Assembly: GCF_000337555.1 (NCBI RefSeq)
Contig: NZ_AOIO01000049.1
Coordinates: 21,880-85,879 of the forward strand
Reading direction: 5' to 3'
Source: Natrialba asiatica DSM 12278
GTDB taxonomy: Archaea; Halobacteriota; Halobacteria; Halobacteriales; Natrialbaceae
DNA: 64,000 nt
The position numbers were made by a program, and so were the translations under genes. Shown piece after piece: positions 7,278-15,930 of this stretch. Under the pieces are notes generated by a model that was not told where the DNA came from, made no database searches, and saw nothing but the letters and a program-made list of their open reading frames with translations. Positions within the stretch are counted from its first letter, which is position 1; each line of letters starts with the position of its first letter.

Positions 7278-7559
7278 TTACTCATTTGGAATATATTCAT
7301 AAACTGTATCACCAGTCTCAGTCAGCCCATATAGCCGGTGATGCGGCTGATCAGGTGTCAAGCACTTAATTAACTTCGGATCAGTCTTTTTCAGTTCTCG
7401 AAAGTAATTTGAGACGGAATCTGTTTGCAACCCAATTTCGCTCGCTATTTCCGACGCGCTAGCTGGCTCTTCATGTAGTCTATTTATTATCTGCGACTTT
7501 CGTCGAGATCTTCTAACCTCTGAAACTAGATCCCATGGTACGTTTGGATCAAATGACAT
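7278..7559 (-). CDS. MarR/ArsR-like winged helix regulator
   Basis: 93 residues. VRRSRRKSQIINRLHEEPASASEIASEIGLQTDSVSNYFRELKK is the HTH core (quoted in pieces: helix 2 ASASEIASEIG, recognition helix TDSVSNYFRELKK), followed by a wing HHRLYGLTETGDTVYEYIP. Typical haloarchaeal small regulator of plasmid regions. It is convergent with the origin region and divergent from the repeat-bearing segment at 7588-8150. The target is unknown. Confidence 0.75.
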   Translation of the reverse strand: MSFDPNVPWDLVSEVRRSRRKSQIINRLHEEPASASEIASEIGLQTDSVSNYFRELKKTDPKLIKCLTPDQPHHRLYGLTETGDTVYEYIPNE

Positions 7560-7587
7560 GATATTGAGTTACTTGGGATGGATAAAA

Positions 7588-7626
7588 GTCCTATGGTGAG
7601 AATCATCTTGAGGGCAACCATAGGAC
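7588..7626. repeat. 9-bp perfect inverted repeat
   Basis: gtcctatgg (7588-7596) and ccataggac (7618-7626) form a perfect dyad with a 21-base loop, 29 bases upstream of the regulator start at 7559. The position suits an operator for that gene. The 13-mer gaccaaccgttag starts in its right arm at 7624 and recurs at 7785-7797. Confidence 0.5.
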
Positions 7627-7703
7627 CAACCGTTAGCCCAATTATTACATCATTGGCTAGGAATCATTGGCAACATTTAAGTAACCCTGTGTTAGAAGAT
7701 AGG

Positions 7704-8150
7704 TTGGTGAGATGCGGAGGTTCTGGCACTCATTTTGCCAGACCCTAATCAAACGACTGTTATAGATATTTTTGCGGGTTTTGAGACCAACCGTTAGTAC
7801 AACCCTTTGAGCTATGGCAAGGCCAATTGAAAGATGAACCACAAGGGCAACCGTATGGCATATCTGAAGGGCCATCGTAAGGGCAATTTCTAGAATATAA
7901 AGTATGTCGTATAACCCAAGTTATTTTAGAATTGGAATTCATAACCGAACCCTTCTTATCAAAATATAGATATAGAAAATATACACAAAACAGGGGATAG
8001 AAGGACCATTAGTGCGGTACGAAGAAACTACTTCGAAAAGGCTGATCCATTTGTAACAGAACTCCTGATTCACAGGCAGGAGAACACTTATTAGCCCTTC
8101 CCCCATACCCATAAACCGGATGCTCTGACAGGACCTCCGCATCTCACCAA
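7704..8150. repeat. 22-base inverted repeats bounding a gene-free segment
   Basis: ttggtgagatgcggaggt at 7704 and its reverse complement at 8129-8150 match in 21 of 22 bases. They enclose about 400 bases of AT-rich DNA that lacks a credible gene and carries degenerate short repeats of the type gggcaaccgta. It could be a MITE-like non-autonomous element. It could also be a second replication or partition site, since an origin lies next door. The flanking part 8151-8228 shows no feature. Confidence 0.55.
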
Positions 8151-8228
8151 TCGAGGTCCCGCATCCTGATCGCGATGTTCACTCGGACATCAACATCCAT
8201 GTGAATTCTCAGACTAGGATGAGAAGAC

Positions 8229-9428
8229 ATGGGCGATCGTCAGATACCTCGAAACATGAAGGTAGACACGATCGAACTCGACGGCGATACGCTGTCGGCA
8301 AGTAAGAGAGTCGAAGTAGCGTCGAAACAATTTGAAACACCGGTCAAAGCCCTCCAAGTGGGGAAACTCCGAGCCTCAGAAAAGGTATCCCCACTTGCCC
8401 GGGGGATCGTCGAAATCTACGGGAAAGCAAGCGCAGCTGCGTTAACAAATTCCCGCAGTGGATGGACTGGGTTGGCGAAAAAACTCGAACGGCAGGAGAA
8501 AAACGCCCACAATGACGAGTTTGTGGTCCCGTTCATCGAGTACGATGATTCTTCTAATTTAGAAGCCGAGAACGCTGCTGAGATCGCGAAGTTACAGACA
8601 AACTATGGGGACATTCTCACCGTTCCCCTTATGAGCGAACTCGTCGATGCTGCTGAAGATGGCGATGGTCGTACGACCCCACATGTGACAGCGATTATAG
8701 AGAACACCAAGCAGTTCCTAAAGGCAGTGGATAAACTGGGGGTCGATAAACCAGTGATGGGGGTAATCCCGCCAATTAGTCACGACTGTACGCAGGCGCT
8801 CGTAGATGTGTACTTAGATCACGGTCTCCGTGCGTACTGTGTCGACTTTAACCGTAGGTCGCCGATGGCACAGTCGCAAATCGATCACGTGATAAACCCG
8901 CTTATGCAATCGCTCAGCAGCTACAATACACGAGAGGAGAGCCTCCTATACGGTGTAAACGCTAATGACAGCCGACCAGTTACAGGCAAGCGGCGAACCT
9001 CGGACGCAGTATACGCATATACACTCGGTTTCGACATTGTGGGTGACAACCATATTGCACCAAAGCTTCCTGAAGAAGTCTTCGAGGAACTAGCGAAGAA
9101 AGCCGCAAAGGGAGAAGTCGAATTGAAGCTGTTTGACATCGATACGGTATCAATAGTCGAAGTCCCAGTAAGCGAACTGGGGTCCTTCCTACCCGATGAT
9201 GCGGAAATCCCAGTTGATCGCATCCAGGATCGTATTAAACAGGATCCAGATGAGCAATACCGGTTCACCAAGTTGATAAATGCAGAATTGATTAGCCTCT
9301 ACCTCGAATCGGAGGGCGGTATCGATCCGCAGAAGATATTCGTCGACCTGAGAACCGGAGCGTATACTCAGAACTCCGATCTCGAGAGGGTTCGAGAGTT
9401 GTCAACAGAGGTTCTCAGCGGTTCCTAA
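8229..9428 (+). CDS. hypothetical protein, possible alpha/beta barrel
   Basis: 399 residues; MKVDTIELDG at 8256 is an alternative start. No signal or membrane segment. Alternating beta/alpha pattern: LTVPLMSELVDAAEDG, KPVMGVIPPISHDCTQALVDVY, LRAYCVDFNRRSPMAQ and YAYTLGFDIVGDNHI. This suggests an alpha/beta barrel like those of nucleotide- or base-modifying enzymes, but I do not recognise the family. The C-terminal part (from about 300) is acidic and helical. It stands alone behind the inverted-repeat segment. Function not assigned. Confidence 0.65.
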   Translation: MGDRQIPRNMKVDTIELDGDTLSASKRVEVASKQFETPVKALQVGKLRASEKVSPLARGIVEIYGKASAAALTNSRSGWTGLAKKLERQEKNAHNDEFVVPFIEYDDSSNLEAENAAEIAKLQTNYGDILTVPLMSELVDAAEDGDGRTTPHVTAIIENTKQFLKAVDKLGVDKPVMGVIPPISHDCTQALVDVYLDHGLRAYCVDFNRRSPMAQSQIDHVINPLMQSLSSYNTREESLLYGVNANDSRPVTGKRRTSDAVYAYTLGFDIVGDNHIAPKLPEEVFEELAKKAAKGEVELKLFDIDTVSIVEVPVSELGSFLPDDAEIPVDRIQDRIKQDPDEQYRFTKLINAELISLYLESEGGIDPQKIFVDLRTGAYTQNSDLERVRELSTEVLSGS

Positions 9429-9454
9429 CGGATTCGGCTGGTCACTCGTTTTAG

Positions 9455-9871
9455 TTATTTTTTGCAAGTCCCGGTGACAGAACGTCGTCGATGAGCAACT
9501 GTAGAAATTGGTTCATTGCAATGTGGACAAATATCATACTGTGGTATTTCACCATAGAAGTCCAGACACACCTCTGCACTCTCCTCCCAACCCGCTTCGG
9601 TATACTGCCAGAACATAGCCTCTTTATTTGGGCCCGGTGCTGTCAGAAGATATTGTTCGTGATTACTGTGGGCTTCAATTCGAATCTTTGGGCCATAATA
9701 CGTCAAATCTCGTTGCACAACTGTAGCAGTATCTGGAATATGTCCATCTCGGATAGTATTTATAACATCACATATCTCAAGAGTATCATTATGCTCAGCC
9801 CGCATGAAAACACGTTTAGTTGGATGTTTGGTTTCCGACGTCCTATTATGTTGATTAGGGGCGACAGCCAT
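9455..9871 (-). CDS. zinc-finger-tailed hypothetical protein
   Basis: 138 residues. The central beta-rich region (TVVQRDLTYYGPKIRIEAHS, then EQYLLTAPGPNKEAMFWQY) is followed by a C-terminal metal motif, CPHCNEPISTVAHRR with a further Cys near the end. The N-terminal 30 residues are polar and probably disordered. It is convergent with 8229-9428 with a 26-base gap. A nucleic-acid-binding accessory protein is plausible; no family name can be given. Confidence 0.6.
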   Translation of the reverse strand: MAVAPNQHNRTSETKHPTKRVFMRAEHNDTLEICDVINTIRDGHIPDTATVVQRDLTYYGPKIRIEAHSNHEQYLLTAPGPNKEAMFWQYTEAGWEESAEVCLDFYGEIPQYDICPHCNEPISTVAHRRRSVTGTCKK

Positions 9872-10202
9872 ATTAAGACCTCAAACAGCTATCCCTAGAA
9901 GTGTTACGGTAGAGAGAAAGCCCTGCCGCTAAAATCAAGGACTGGTTAAATGTCTAGATGGAGTATATTCCAGAGATTGTATATCGGTAAAATTTGTTTT
10001 CGACTATACACACGAAAAAAGCCAGTGTGTATCTCTGAACTGATCCGCTCTGCGGGCGGAACTCATCCGCATTTGCTAGCACAGTTTCCCAATTCCAAAC
10101 CGGAATAGAGTCGTTCAATAAGTCAAAAAGTTACGAGATCGGGAGTTGTGTGTACGAGCAGACGGATCGAACTGATGGCGACTATTTGACAGGCTCATCA
10201 CG
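9872..10202. other. intergenic stretch with 8-bp inverted repeat
   Basis: No credible gene. It holds atacacac (10006-10013) with gtgtgtat (10025-10032), a perfect 8-bp dyad with an A-rich loop that could serve as a bidirectional terminator or operator. A similar dyad (cacacaa/ttgtgtg) occurs at 42069-42093 with the same preceding TTATA. Confidence 0.4.
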
Positions 10203-13200
10203 TTAGTCCGCTACAGCACCGACCGTCGTTTCCGCAAGCGTTGCCTGGTCTGGCGTCTCGCCGATCGTTACGTCGTAGAAAGACTGCCCGACGTAGTCGG
10301 GGTTGGGTTTCAGTAACGATGCGAGGATATCGATCCAATCGTCGATCCATGGGCCAACCGCAGCGATGAACTTGCCCCGATCCAACGGCTGTTCGAACGC
10401 CTCAATCAGCTCGGAATTACCAAGATTGTAACCGAGTTCATCGAGTGCATCGAACAGCACACCATCGACAGTCGTGGTCCCGGTCGTCACACGGCCAGCA
10501 CTAGGTTTCGTCGCATCAGTCTCTGGAACGTACCAGGGTGCGACTGTCGCTGTCCACTTGCCGCCGTCGACCCGTGTGAGGATATCCAGCGCCTCAAGAC
10601 GGTCAATGTGTTTCCGATAGGCCTCCCCCGAACAGCCGACACGCTTGAGGAGGTCTGATCGCCCGATCGGGCCGTCTGCCGTAAGCACAGCGTGCAAGAT
10701 CTTGCCGGGCGTCGGGGCATACAGATCGGGGAACAGACGATCGGCCGGCAGCGTCGAGAGTGCGTACTCAATATCGGCGATTGTAACGTCACCTGGTTGT
10801 GCCGATCGAGTGAGCGCGGTCAGTGCGTCGACGACGTCGACCGGCGAGCCAGTGTAGGCTTCGAACAGTCGCGTGGTGCGGCGCATTGCATCGGATTCGT
10901 GAGCCGGACAGAGATTCTTTTTCGTGAGCACTGTTTCGACGGCATGACGCATGGCCGCGTAGTCTGATGTATCGGTGACCGGCACGTTGAGTTTGACCGG
11001 GTCGTAGTCCGTGCGGTCGTCGAGGCGCTGCTCGTTGCGAGCGGCAATCGCCCCGCGAATCTGTTCGGCGTAGTCCGAGATTCCCGGGCCAGAGAGAACC
11101 CACGACGCTCGAAGATGGCCATTGGGGTCCGATGGGTCCACATTGCGAGCCATCGCCGTGGTCCGTTTCTGACTGTCCGGTTCCCAGAAGTTTCGATGCA
11201 GCGAGTGCATTCCATACGAAGACTGCCGTGTCGTGACTTCGGAGGCAAATCGACAGAAGTCTGCAGCAGGAAGGTTGTTCGGGTCGGGAATGCGGATTTC
11301 AATCGAGATATCGACGCCGATCGCGTCGTAGAGCGCTGTCGCCGACATGAGAAGACCATGGGCTTTCCGAAGCGTCTCAACGCGTTCGTCTTCGTCCAGA
11401 CTATCCAGCTCACCGAGTTTGCACAACAAGGCAGACCGGACGCCTGCGTACCGGTCCTTGAGCAGGTCGTAAGCCCGTTCATCCTCGGAGAGCCACCCGA
11501 CTTGCGCCGCCCGGACAAGATGGTCATAGACATCGCGACTGTTGTTGATGGCGTCGCCGAAACAGTGCTCAAGTTCGTCGCCGAGTGCCGACGGCGTGAG
11601 AACGGTGCTCCACAACTTATCGTCAAGTAACGCCGTTGCAAGCCGCACCAGTGTGGGTAGCGTTCCGCCGTACTGCGTACTCACGGCCAGGTGGTCCTCC
11701 ATGCAACTCACGTAGGTCACTCGGCCGTCGTCCCACCGTTCTACAGGGTAGTCGTTCAGGTTCACGCCATCGCGTACGTCAGCGGCCGTAATACGGGCAT
11801 GTAGCGGCCAACTGCTGTCACCTAGCTTCGGTAACCACTGCACGTAGCCGGTCGTCTCAGCATCGCCCGTATCGGCCAGCATACCTTCCGCCGAACGGCC
11901 GTCCTCACCAGCACCCATCCCGTCGGCCGACCCATACACTGTACTTGCTGACTGACTTGGGGTCTCAGTAACGCTGCCAGAATTGGGATTTGAATCTGGA
12001 TGCTCTGGCTGGTCGAACGCGGCAAAAACCGTCTCTTGAGCGGGATGAACAACCCGATGATCGTCTGTGATGAGGCCGGCAGCAGCCTTCCCACGCTCGG
12101 ACAGGGACATCGTGTTCTCGGTACCGCGTCGATCGACGTCGACGTAGTCGTGGTCAGATTCGAGGGCGTCGATGTACGGCCGGATTGAGCCCCGGGAGAG
12201 ATCAATATCGGTGTCGTTAGCTATGTCTTTGACCGTTGCGTCGGGATTCCGTTCGAGGTGGTTCAATATCGCGAGTTTGCCTGCGCGCTTATCCATCAAC
12301 TCGAGATCGGTGTAGATCGACTCCTCATCACAGACAGTCGGAGCACTGGAAGATTGGGTAGTCTGTCGCCCCGGCATGTTGACCTGAGTAACGCGAGCAA
12401 CGAACTCGGGATGGGAGGATTCGAGAGTCTGGAAGACCCGCGGTGAGGTTACAATCGTGATATCGGCACCAGCCGCGAGCTGTTCCAAGGCAGTCAGTGT
12501 CTTCGCTCGTGTCGACCGATGGGCTGACTCAAGCCATGTTTCTCCGTCGAATCGAACGACGATCTGTGGTGTCACGTCGGCAGCTTCGAGTATGGACACG
12601 ATCGTCGCCGCAAGGTCGTCGTGTGAGAGACCGAGCGCGTTCCGACCGGTGCCGATCTCGGTCAACGCCGTTCGTGCCCAGTCACGATTCTGCTTGTGAT
12701 ACTCGCGAGCCTGATCGGACAAGTCCTGGTTCTCAAGGTCGACATCATGATACTCACACGCGTACGTGGCCAGCACGCTCGCGAAGTCGGACCAATCGTC
12801 GGGGATACCGTACTCGGCGATCAGCAGATCGGCCATGTGACCAGCATCGATTTTGTCCTCGACTAGTTTGTCGACGGCCCGAACCAGCGTTGGCAGCAGG
12901 TCCGCAAGCACAGTTGGGAGCCACTCGGAAACTGTCGGCGGCACATCGGCCGCAATCGTATTGAACTGCTGTTGGGCCGGCGGCGTTGGCTGGATAGACA
13001 GCGATTCGATCTCCAGGTCAGGATCACGGCTGGGTTCAACTGGCTCCGGATCGGTCAGCGTCCGATCATCGTGGGGTTCGCCGTAGTAGCTCCGGAGTTG
13101 GTCATCAAGAGAGACAAGATCGCTGTCACGGGACTTGGCGATTGTCTCAAACTCCTGGTCTCGGTCATAGAACTGCTCGAGCCGATATTCGTTTAGTGCC

Positions 13201-13610
13201 TCGAACTTCGGCGTCTTGGATTCCTGAATGGAGTCGAGAAGGTCGGCAAACCGATCGGAACCGATCGGCTTGAGGTCCATCTTCTCGGCAGTGAGCGTGA
13301 ACGACTCGATTTGGCCGTCGATTTCCGCGAGTTGATCGCCATACTGCCCGTGTTCGAGTGTAAGATCGTTGTACGATTGGGCCTCGCCAGCACGTTTCGC
13401 GAGATAGCGGGCTCGCCATTCACCCGCGGCCTCGCGCGTCGGGAGGCTCTTGAGACACTTGACAGTCGACGGATCGTGTTGTGCGCCACAGTGTGGGCAG
13501 TTGATCGATGCTTGCTCGCGCCACTGGCCATGGCCAGTCCACTCGTCAGTGTTCCGAATCCAAGGTGTCGTGCAGGTCTTACAGACCAGTACGTCGAACT
13601 CGTCGGTCAC
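10203..13610 (-). CDS. giant DUF5817-type zinc-ribbon / multi-wHTH protein
   Basis: About 1135 residues from the GTG at 13610 (VTDEFDVLVCKTC); the frame extends to a TTG at 13661, which is less likely. The N-terminus matches the haloarchaeal DUF5817 zinc ribbon (CKTCTTPW, then CPHCGAQH, then KSLPTREAAGEWRARYLAKR). A wHTH is visible near 465-520 (AILNHLERNPDATVKDIAND) and another near 1010-1060 (DGPIGRSDLLKRVGCSGEAY). Between them is a mostly helical region with no enzyme motif. Shorter DUF5817 proteins occur on plasmids and proviruses; this length is unusual. Possible replication, packaging or conjugation-linked DNA-binding protein; function not established. Confidence 0.65.
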   Translation of the reverse strand: MTDEFDVLVCKTCTTPWIRNTDEWTGHGQWREQASINCPHCGAQHDPSTVKCLKSLPTREAAGEWRARYLAKRAGEAQSYNDLTLEHGQYGDQLAEIDGQIESFTLTAEKMDLKPIGSDRFADLLDSIQESKTPKFEALNEYRLEQFYDRDQEFETIAKSRDSDLVSLDDQLRSYYGEPHDDRTLTDPEPVEPSRDPDLEIESLSIQPTPPAQQQFNTIAADVPPTVSEWLPTVLADLLPTLVRAVDKLVEDKIDAGHMADLLIAEYGIPDDWSDFASVLATYACEYHDVDLENQDLSDQAREYHKQNRDWARTALTEIGTGRNALGLSHDDLAATIVSILEAADVTPQIVVRFDGETWLESAHRSTRAKTLTALEQLAAGADITIVTSPRVFQTLESSHPEFVARVTQVNMPGRQTTQSSSAPTVCDEESIYTDLELMDKRAGKLAILNHLERNPDATVKDIANDTDIDLSRGSIRPYIDALESDHDYVDVDRRGTENTMSLSERGKAAAGLITDDHRVVHPAQETVFAAFDQPEHPDSNPNSGSVTETPSQSASTVYGSADGMGAGEDGRSAEGMLADTGDAETTGYVQWLPKLGDSSWPLHARITAADVRDGVNLNDYPVERWDDGRVTYVSCMEDHLAVSTQYGGTLPTLVRLATALLDDKLWSTVLTPSALGDELEHCFGDAINNSRDVYDHLVRAAQVGWLSEDERAYDLLKDRYAGVRSALLCKLGELDSLDEDERVETLRKAHGLLMSATALYDAIGVDISIEIRIPDPNNLPAADFCRFASEVTTRQSSYGMHSLHRNFWEPDSQKRTTAMARNVDPSDPNGHLRASWVLSGPGISDYAEQIRGAIAARNEQRLDDRTDYDPVKLNVPVTDTSDYAAMRHAVETVLTKKNLCPAHESDAMRRTTRLFEAYTGSPVDVVDALTALTRSAQPGDVTIADIEYALSTLPADRLFPDLYAPTPGKILHAVLTADGPIGRSDLLKRVGCSGEAYRKHIDRLEALDILTRVDGGKWTATVAPWYVPETDATKPSAGRVTTGTTTVDGVLFDALDELGYNLGNSELIEAFEQPLDRGKFIAAVGPWIDDWIDILASLLKPNPDYVGQSFYDVTIGETPDQATLAETTVGAVAD

Positions 13611-13709
13611 ACGACCACCCCACTGTCGACTGGGTGGGGTGTGAAAACGCTCATCGCGCAACGGCCAGCGGAAAATCTAGTTTGAGTGCTTGACCGTTGT
13701 TCCATAGTG

Positions 13710-13804
13710 TTCCTGAGGGTACACAGTTGCCGTTGCCGGCCAGTTGGCGGCTGCCCTACCAGCCGCCGAGGAATTGTCTCGAGCCTGCTGCCCTACCAGC
13801 AGGC
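13710..13804 (-). promoter_or_regulatory. leader element: two hairpins with GTAGGG loops plus conserved 15-mer
   Basis: Two perfect 8-bp hairpins (13746-13767 and 13783-13804) each expose, on the minus strand, the loop GTAGGG. Twenty-one bases downstream is GTGTACCCTCAGGAA (13724-13710), identical to 3549-3535. A 15-codon ORF could be read from that GTG (begins VYPQEHYG), but the shared 15-mer more likely marks a common leader or binding site. The long gene begins 100 bases on. Confidence 0.6.
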
Positions 13805-13825
13805 CGACCGATACCTCCGTGATGG

Positions 13826-14140
13826 TCATCGCTGCACGGACACCTCTATCACGTCCATCGATGCCAGCACTTTGTGCATCCACCCGGGCACGCGCTCGGG
13901 CTTTGCGGCGTTCTCGGCTCCGAAAACGCCGGTGAGTTCAGCAGTTGAGCCGCTTCCCTCGACGATCCAGCGCTTCCCGACGAACGCGAGTTCAATCGTG
14001 AAGCTGCCTGAAGTGCCACGGAACGTCACGTCGCAGGTCGCGTCGTCGGGCAAGTCGTCGACCGCTTGGCCGATCTCGATCTCGTCGGTCAGCTCGATGC
14101 GGCGCGCGTCGTCGGACCGATCAGTTTGCGTGATTGCCAT
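13826..14140 (-). CDS. hypothetical beta-rich protein
   Basis: 104 residues from the ATG at 14140 (MAITQTDRSDD). An ATG at 14332 would add 64 polar residues of uncertain reality. The conserved-looking core is DATCDVTFRGTSGSFTIELA, then FVGKRWIVEGSG and LTGVFGAENA, a small beta sandwich or barrel. It ends 20 bases from the hairpin element that precedes the giant gene, so both may be one transcription unit. No family recognised. Confidence 0.55.
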   Translation of the reverse strand: MAITQTDRSDDARRIELTDEIEIGQAVDDLPDDATCDVTFRGTSGSFTIELAFVGKRWIVEGSGSTAELTGVFGAENAAKPERVPGWMHKVLASMDVIEVSVQR

Positions 14141-14574
14141 GACAGAGAGAAGGGATGAGACACACTTAGCTTGGGGAGGGTCGTTTCCGGCACTTCCGGC
14201 CTCGCAGTCTGGCGATTTTTCATTTCCGCCCTCCTGTTGGCGGTCGCGCGGACTGGTCTCGAAGCCAGACGCTGCGCGCGGCGCAACCGTCTTCCGTACG
14301 GTATTGTTTTGCGAGTGCGTGTCGTCTGTCATGGTGGGTTGTCAGAGGTTTTGACCCCTGGGCGGGCGTGTTGAGGTCACGCCCGTCCGTTCGTTTTCAC
14401 GGACAGGTAGTCTGTCCAGAGCGTCGTACTTTCTGACAGTGCACTCGTTGCGAGGGAGTCATCATAAAGTTTGTCGTCATATAGAGACATATATTCCTAT
14501 GAGAAGACACCTATACCTTATATGGGGACAGATACAATCGTTCCATATGAAACTAAGAGTCGGTCGTAAGAACG
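14141..14574. other. regulatory gap with 8-bp hairpin and divergent promoters
   Basis: No supported gene unless the upstream start of the preceding ORF (14332) is used. A perfect 8-bp hairpin lies at 14363-14385 (cgggcgtg / cacgcccg, 7-base loop), 31 bases upstream of that alternative start. TATA-like elements for the rightward gene occur around 14486-14524 (acatatattcctat, cttatatgg). The former resembles the promoter of the 4023 gene. Confidence 0.45.
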
Positions 14575-14880
14575 TTGGGCCAGATGCGCCCGCGAGTAGC
14601 ATGGATGACGGGGAATGATGACTCTATCCTCGAATTCCTCGGGGAGAATGATGTCGCCCTTGCCCCCCGCGGCTTAGAGATCAATCTCCAACGGGAGGGT
14701 ATTTCTATATCTAAACGCACCATCCAGCGCCGAGTAAAGAAACTTCATGAAAAAGGACTCATAGAAAAAGTTCACGAAAACGCGGGATACTATGCAATTA
14801 CGGATAAAGGACGGCAGTATCTCGAGGGCGAGCTCGACGCAAGCGAACTTGAGGATGACGGGGACAACGATGGGAAATAG
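14575..14880 (+). CDS. PhiH1-repressor-like winged helix protein
   Basis: 101 residues; the natural start may be one of the internal Met codons (MRPRVAWMTGNDDS). The core matches the haloarchaeal phage PhiH1 repressor family: WMTGNDDSILEFLGEN, LAPRGLEINL, SKRTIQRRVKKLHEKGLIEKV and the signature tail YYAITDKGRQYLEGELDASEL. It represses lysogenic or plasmid promoters in related elements. Its stop overlaps the start of the next small gene. A second intact paralog lies at 41742, and relics at 15865 and 19715. Confidence 0.85.
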   Translation: MGQMRPRVAWMTGNDDSILEFLGENDVALAPRGLEINLQREGISISKRTIQRRVKKLHEKGLIEKVHENAGYYAITDKGRQYLEGELDASELEDDGDNDGK

Positions 14881-15085
14881 CCCCGACGCCCCGTCTCAAC
14901 TCGCCGAACTCACAGGCGAACCACGCGAGAAATTCGAGTTCACGGACGAGATTCGTGACCTCTCGGAGATGGAACCAAAGCCGATCGACGGCGACGGTGT
15001 CGATGTCGGGTTTGGTCCGTTCGACGCACTGGCTCATCGCCACCGTGATCGAGGCACGGACAAATCTGAAGCCGACAATGAGTGA
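14870..15085 (+). CDS. small acidic protein, first of two paralogs
   Basis: 71 residues starting inside the end of the PhiH1-like gene (ATG at 14870). Conserved block shared with the copy at 15923: PDAPSQLAELTGEPREKFEF, then IRDLSEMEPKPID and FDALAHRHRDR. No membrane segment or known domain. Its stop overlaps the ATG of the membrane protein at 15078. Likely a partner or regulator of that protein; function unknown. Confidence 0.6.
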   Translation: MGNSPDAPSQLAELTGEPREKFEFTDEIRDLSEMEPKPIDGDGVDVGFGPFDALAHRHRDRGTDKSEADNE

Positions 15086-15683
15086 CAACGAACGTCGGGA
15101 TGCAATTAATCGGTATGAGCGAACACTCGATCATCAAGTCGCTCTTCTGGACGGCATTGACGAGAAAGCACAGAAAATCGTCCAATATACGGGCGTTGTA
15201 ATTGGATTGGTACTGACGGTCGTTTCACTTATCCCACGGGTGGAGGGAATCACATTTGGCGATATTCCCTACTCCTCACAGATAACATTTGCACTCGGTA
15301 TCTTTGCACTCTTAGGCGCAATTGCGTTCGGGATGATTACGTATCTTAGTAGTGTGATTGAGTATGGCCTTGGTGGAGAATTCGGCCATTCTGTCGCTTC
15401 TGGCACCGTCGAATCCCCGTTTTATGAAGAAGTCGTTTTGAACTCCTACGCAACTGCAGTGGAAAGTAACCGTGAGGTGATAAATATAAACGCAGTTCGA
15501 TTTCGACGAACCTTAGAGTTTCTTATCACTGGAATTGCGCTATTGGTGCTCTCTGGGCTGTATTTTCTCTTTCAAGTACCGTTATGGCATGAAATAGGTG
15601 TTGGAGCTCTCTATTCGCTTTTATTGGGCCAACTCCTGGTGTATATTCACAGGGAAGAATACTTAGTCTTGGATCGCAATTAA
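15078..15683 (+). CDS. four-helix membrane protein, Pycsar-effector-like
   Basis: 201 residues. A polar N-terminal helix (RYERTLDHQVALLDGIDEKAQ) runs into TM1 (IVQYTGVVIGLVLTVVSLI). TM2 (ITFALGIFALLGAIAFGMI), TM3 (LEFLITGIALLVLSGLYFL) and TM4 (GALYSLLLGQLLVYI) follow. The DEKAQKI-TM1 junction resembles the PycTM/DUF5706 and SLATT-type membrane effectors of nucleotide-signalling defence systems, but no cyclase lies nearby. It overlaps the upstream gene. Membrane topology is seen; the defence role is speculation. Confidence 0.65.
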   Translation: MSDNERRDAINRYERTLDHQVALLDGIDEKAQKIVQYTGVVIGLVLTVVSLIPRVEGITFGDIPYSSQITFALGIFALLGAIAFGMITYLSSVIEYGLGGEFGHSVASGTVESPFYEEVVLNSYATAVESNREVININAVRFRRTLEFLITGIALLVLSGLYFLFQVPLWHEIGVGALYSLLLGQLLVYIHREEYLVLDRN

Positions 15684-15689
15684 TCAGAT

Positions 15690-15818
15690 ATGAGTGAATC
15701 GGAGACCGACAAGCGGCAACTAGTTGCGGATGCCGATGGCGTCTTTATCGATGATGATGGCCGTGTCCGTGCAAAGATGGTCAAAAATTCGAAGGGCGGT
15801 ATTCCGGACTCTGAATAA
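15690..15818 (+). CDS. 42-residue acidic micro-protein
   Basis: ATG at 15690, six bases after the membrane-protein stop. The sequence reads MSESETDKRQLVADADGVFI then DDDGRVRAKMV and ends GGIPDSE. Its strongly acidic, haloarchaeal composition and close spacing suggest a genuine micro-protein in the 14575-16144 unit. No family known. Confidence 0.5.
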   Translation: MSESETDKRQLVADADGVFIDDDGRVRAKMVKNSKGGIPDSE

Positions 15819-15864
15819 CGTCTCACTGTTCTTTTCAGGCGTATTCTGTTGTGGTCCCTGTATA

Positions 15865-15930
15865 GCGGATCCAGAAGCCGATTTTACTGCCGAGATCGAC
15901 TCAAGTGAACTCGAGGAGAGCCATGAGTGA
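15865..15930 (+). pseudogene. tail remnant of a PhiH1-repressor-like gene
   Basis: The frame ending at 15930 finishes ADFTAEIDSSELEESHE, echoing the C-terminus of the intact gene at 14575 (GELDASELEDDGDND). As in the intact pair, the next small gene (15923) starts inside this tail. It looks like the stub left when a wHTH plus small-gene unit was duplicated and its first gene decayed. Confidence 0.4.
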
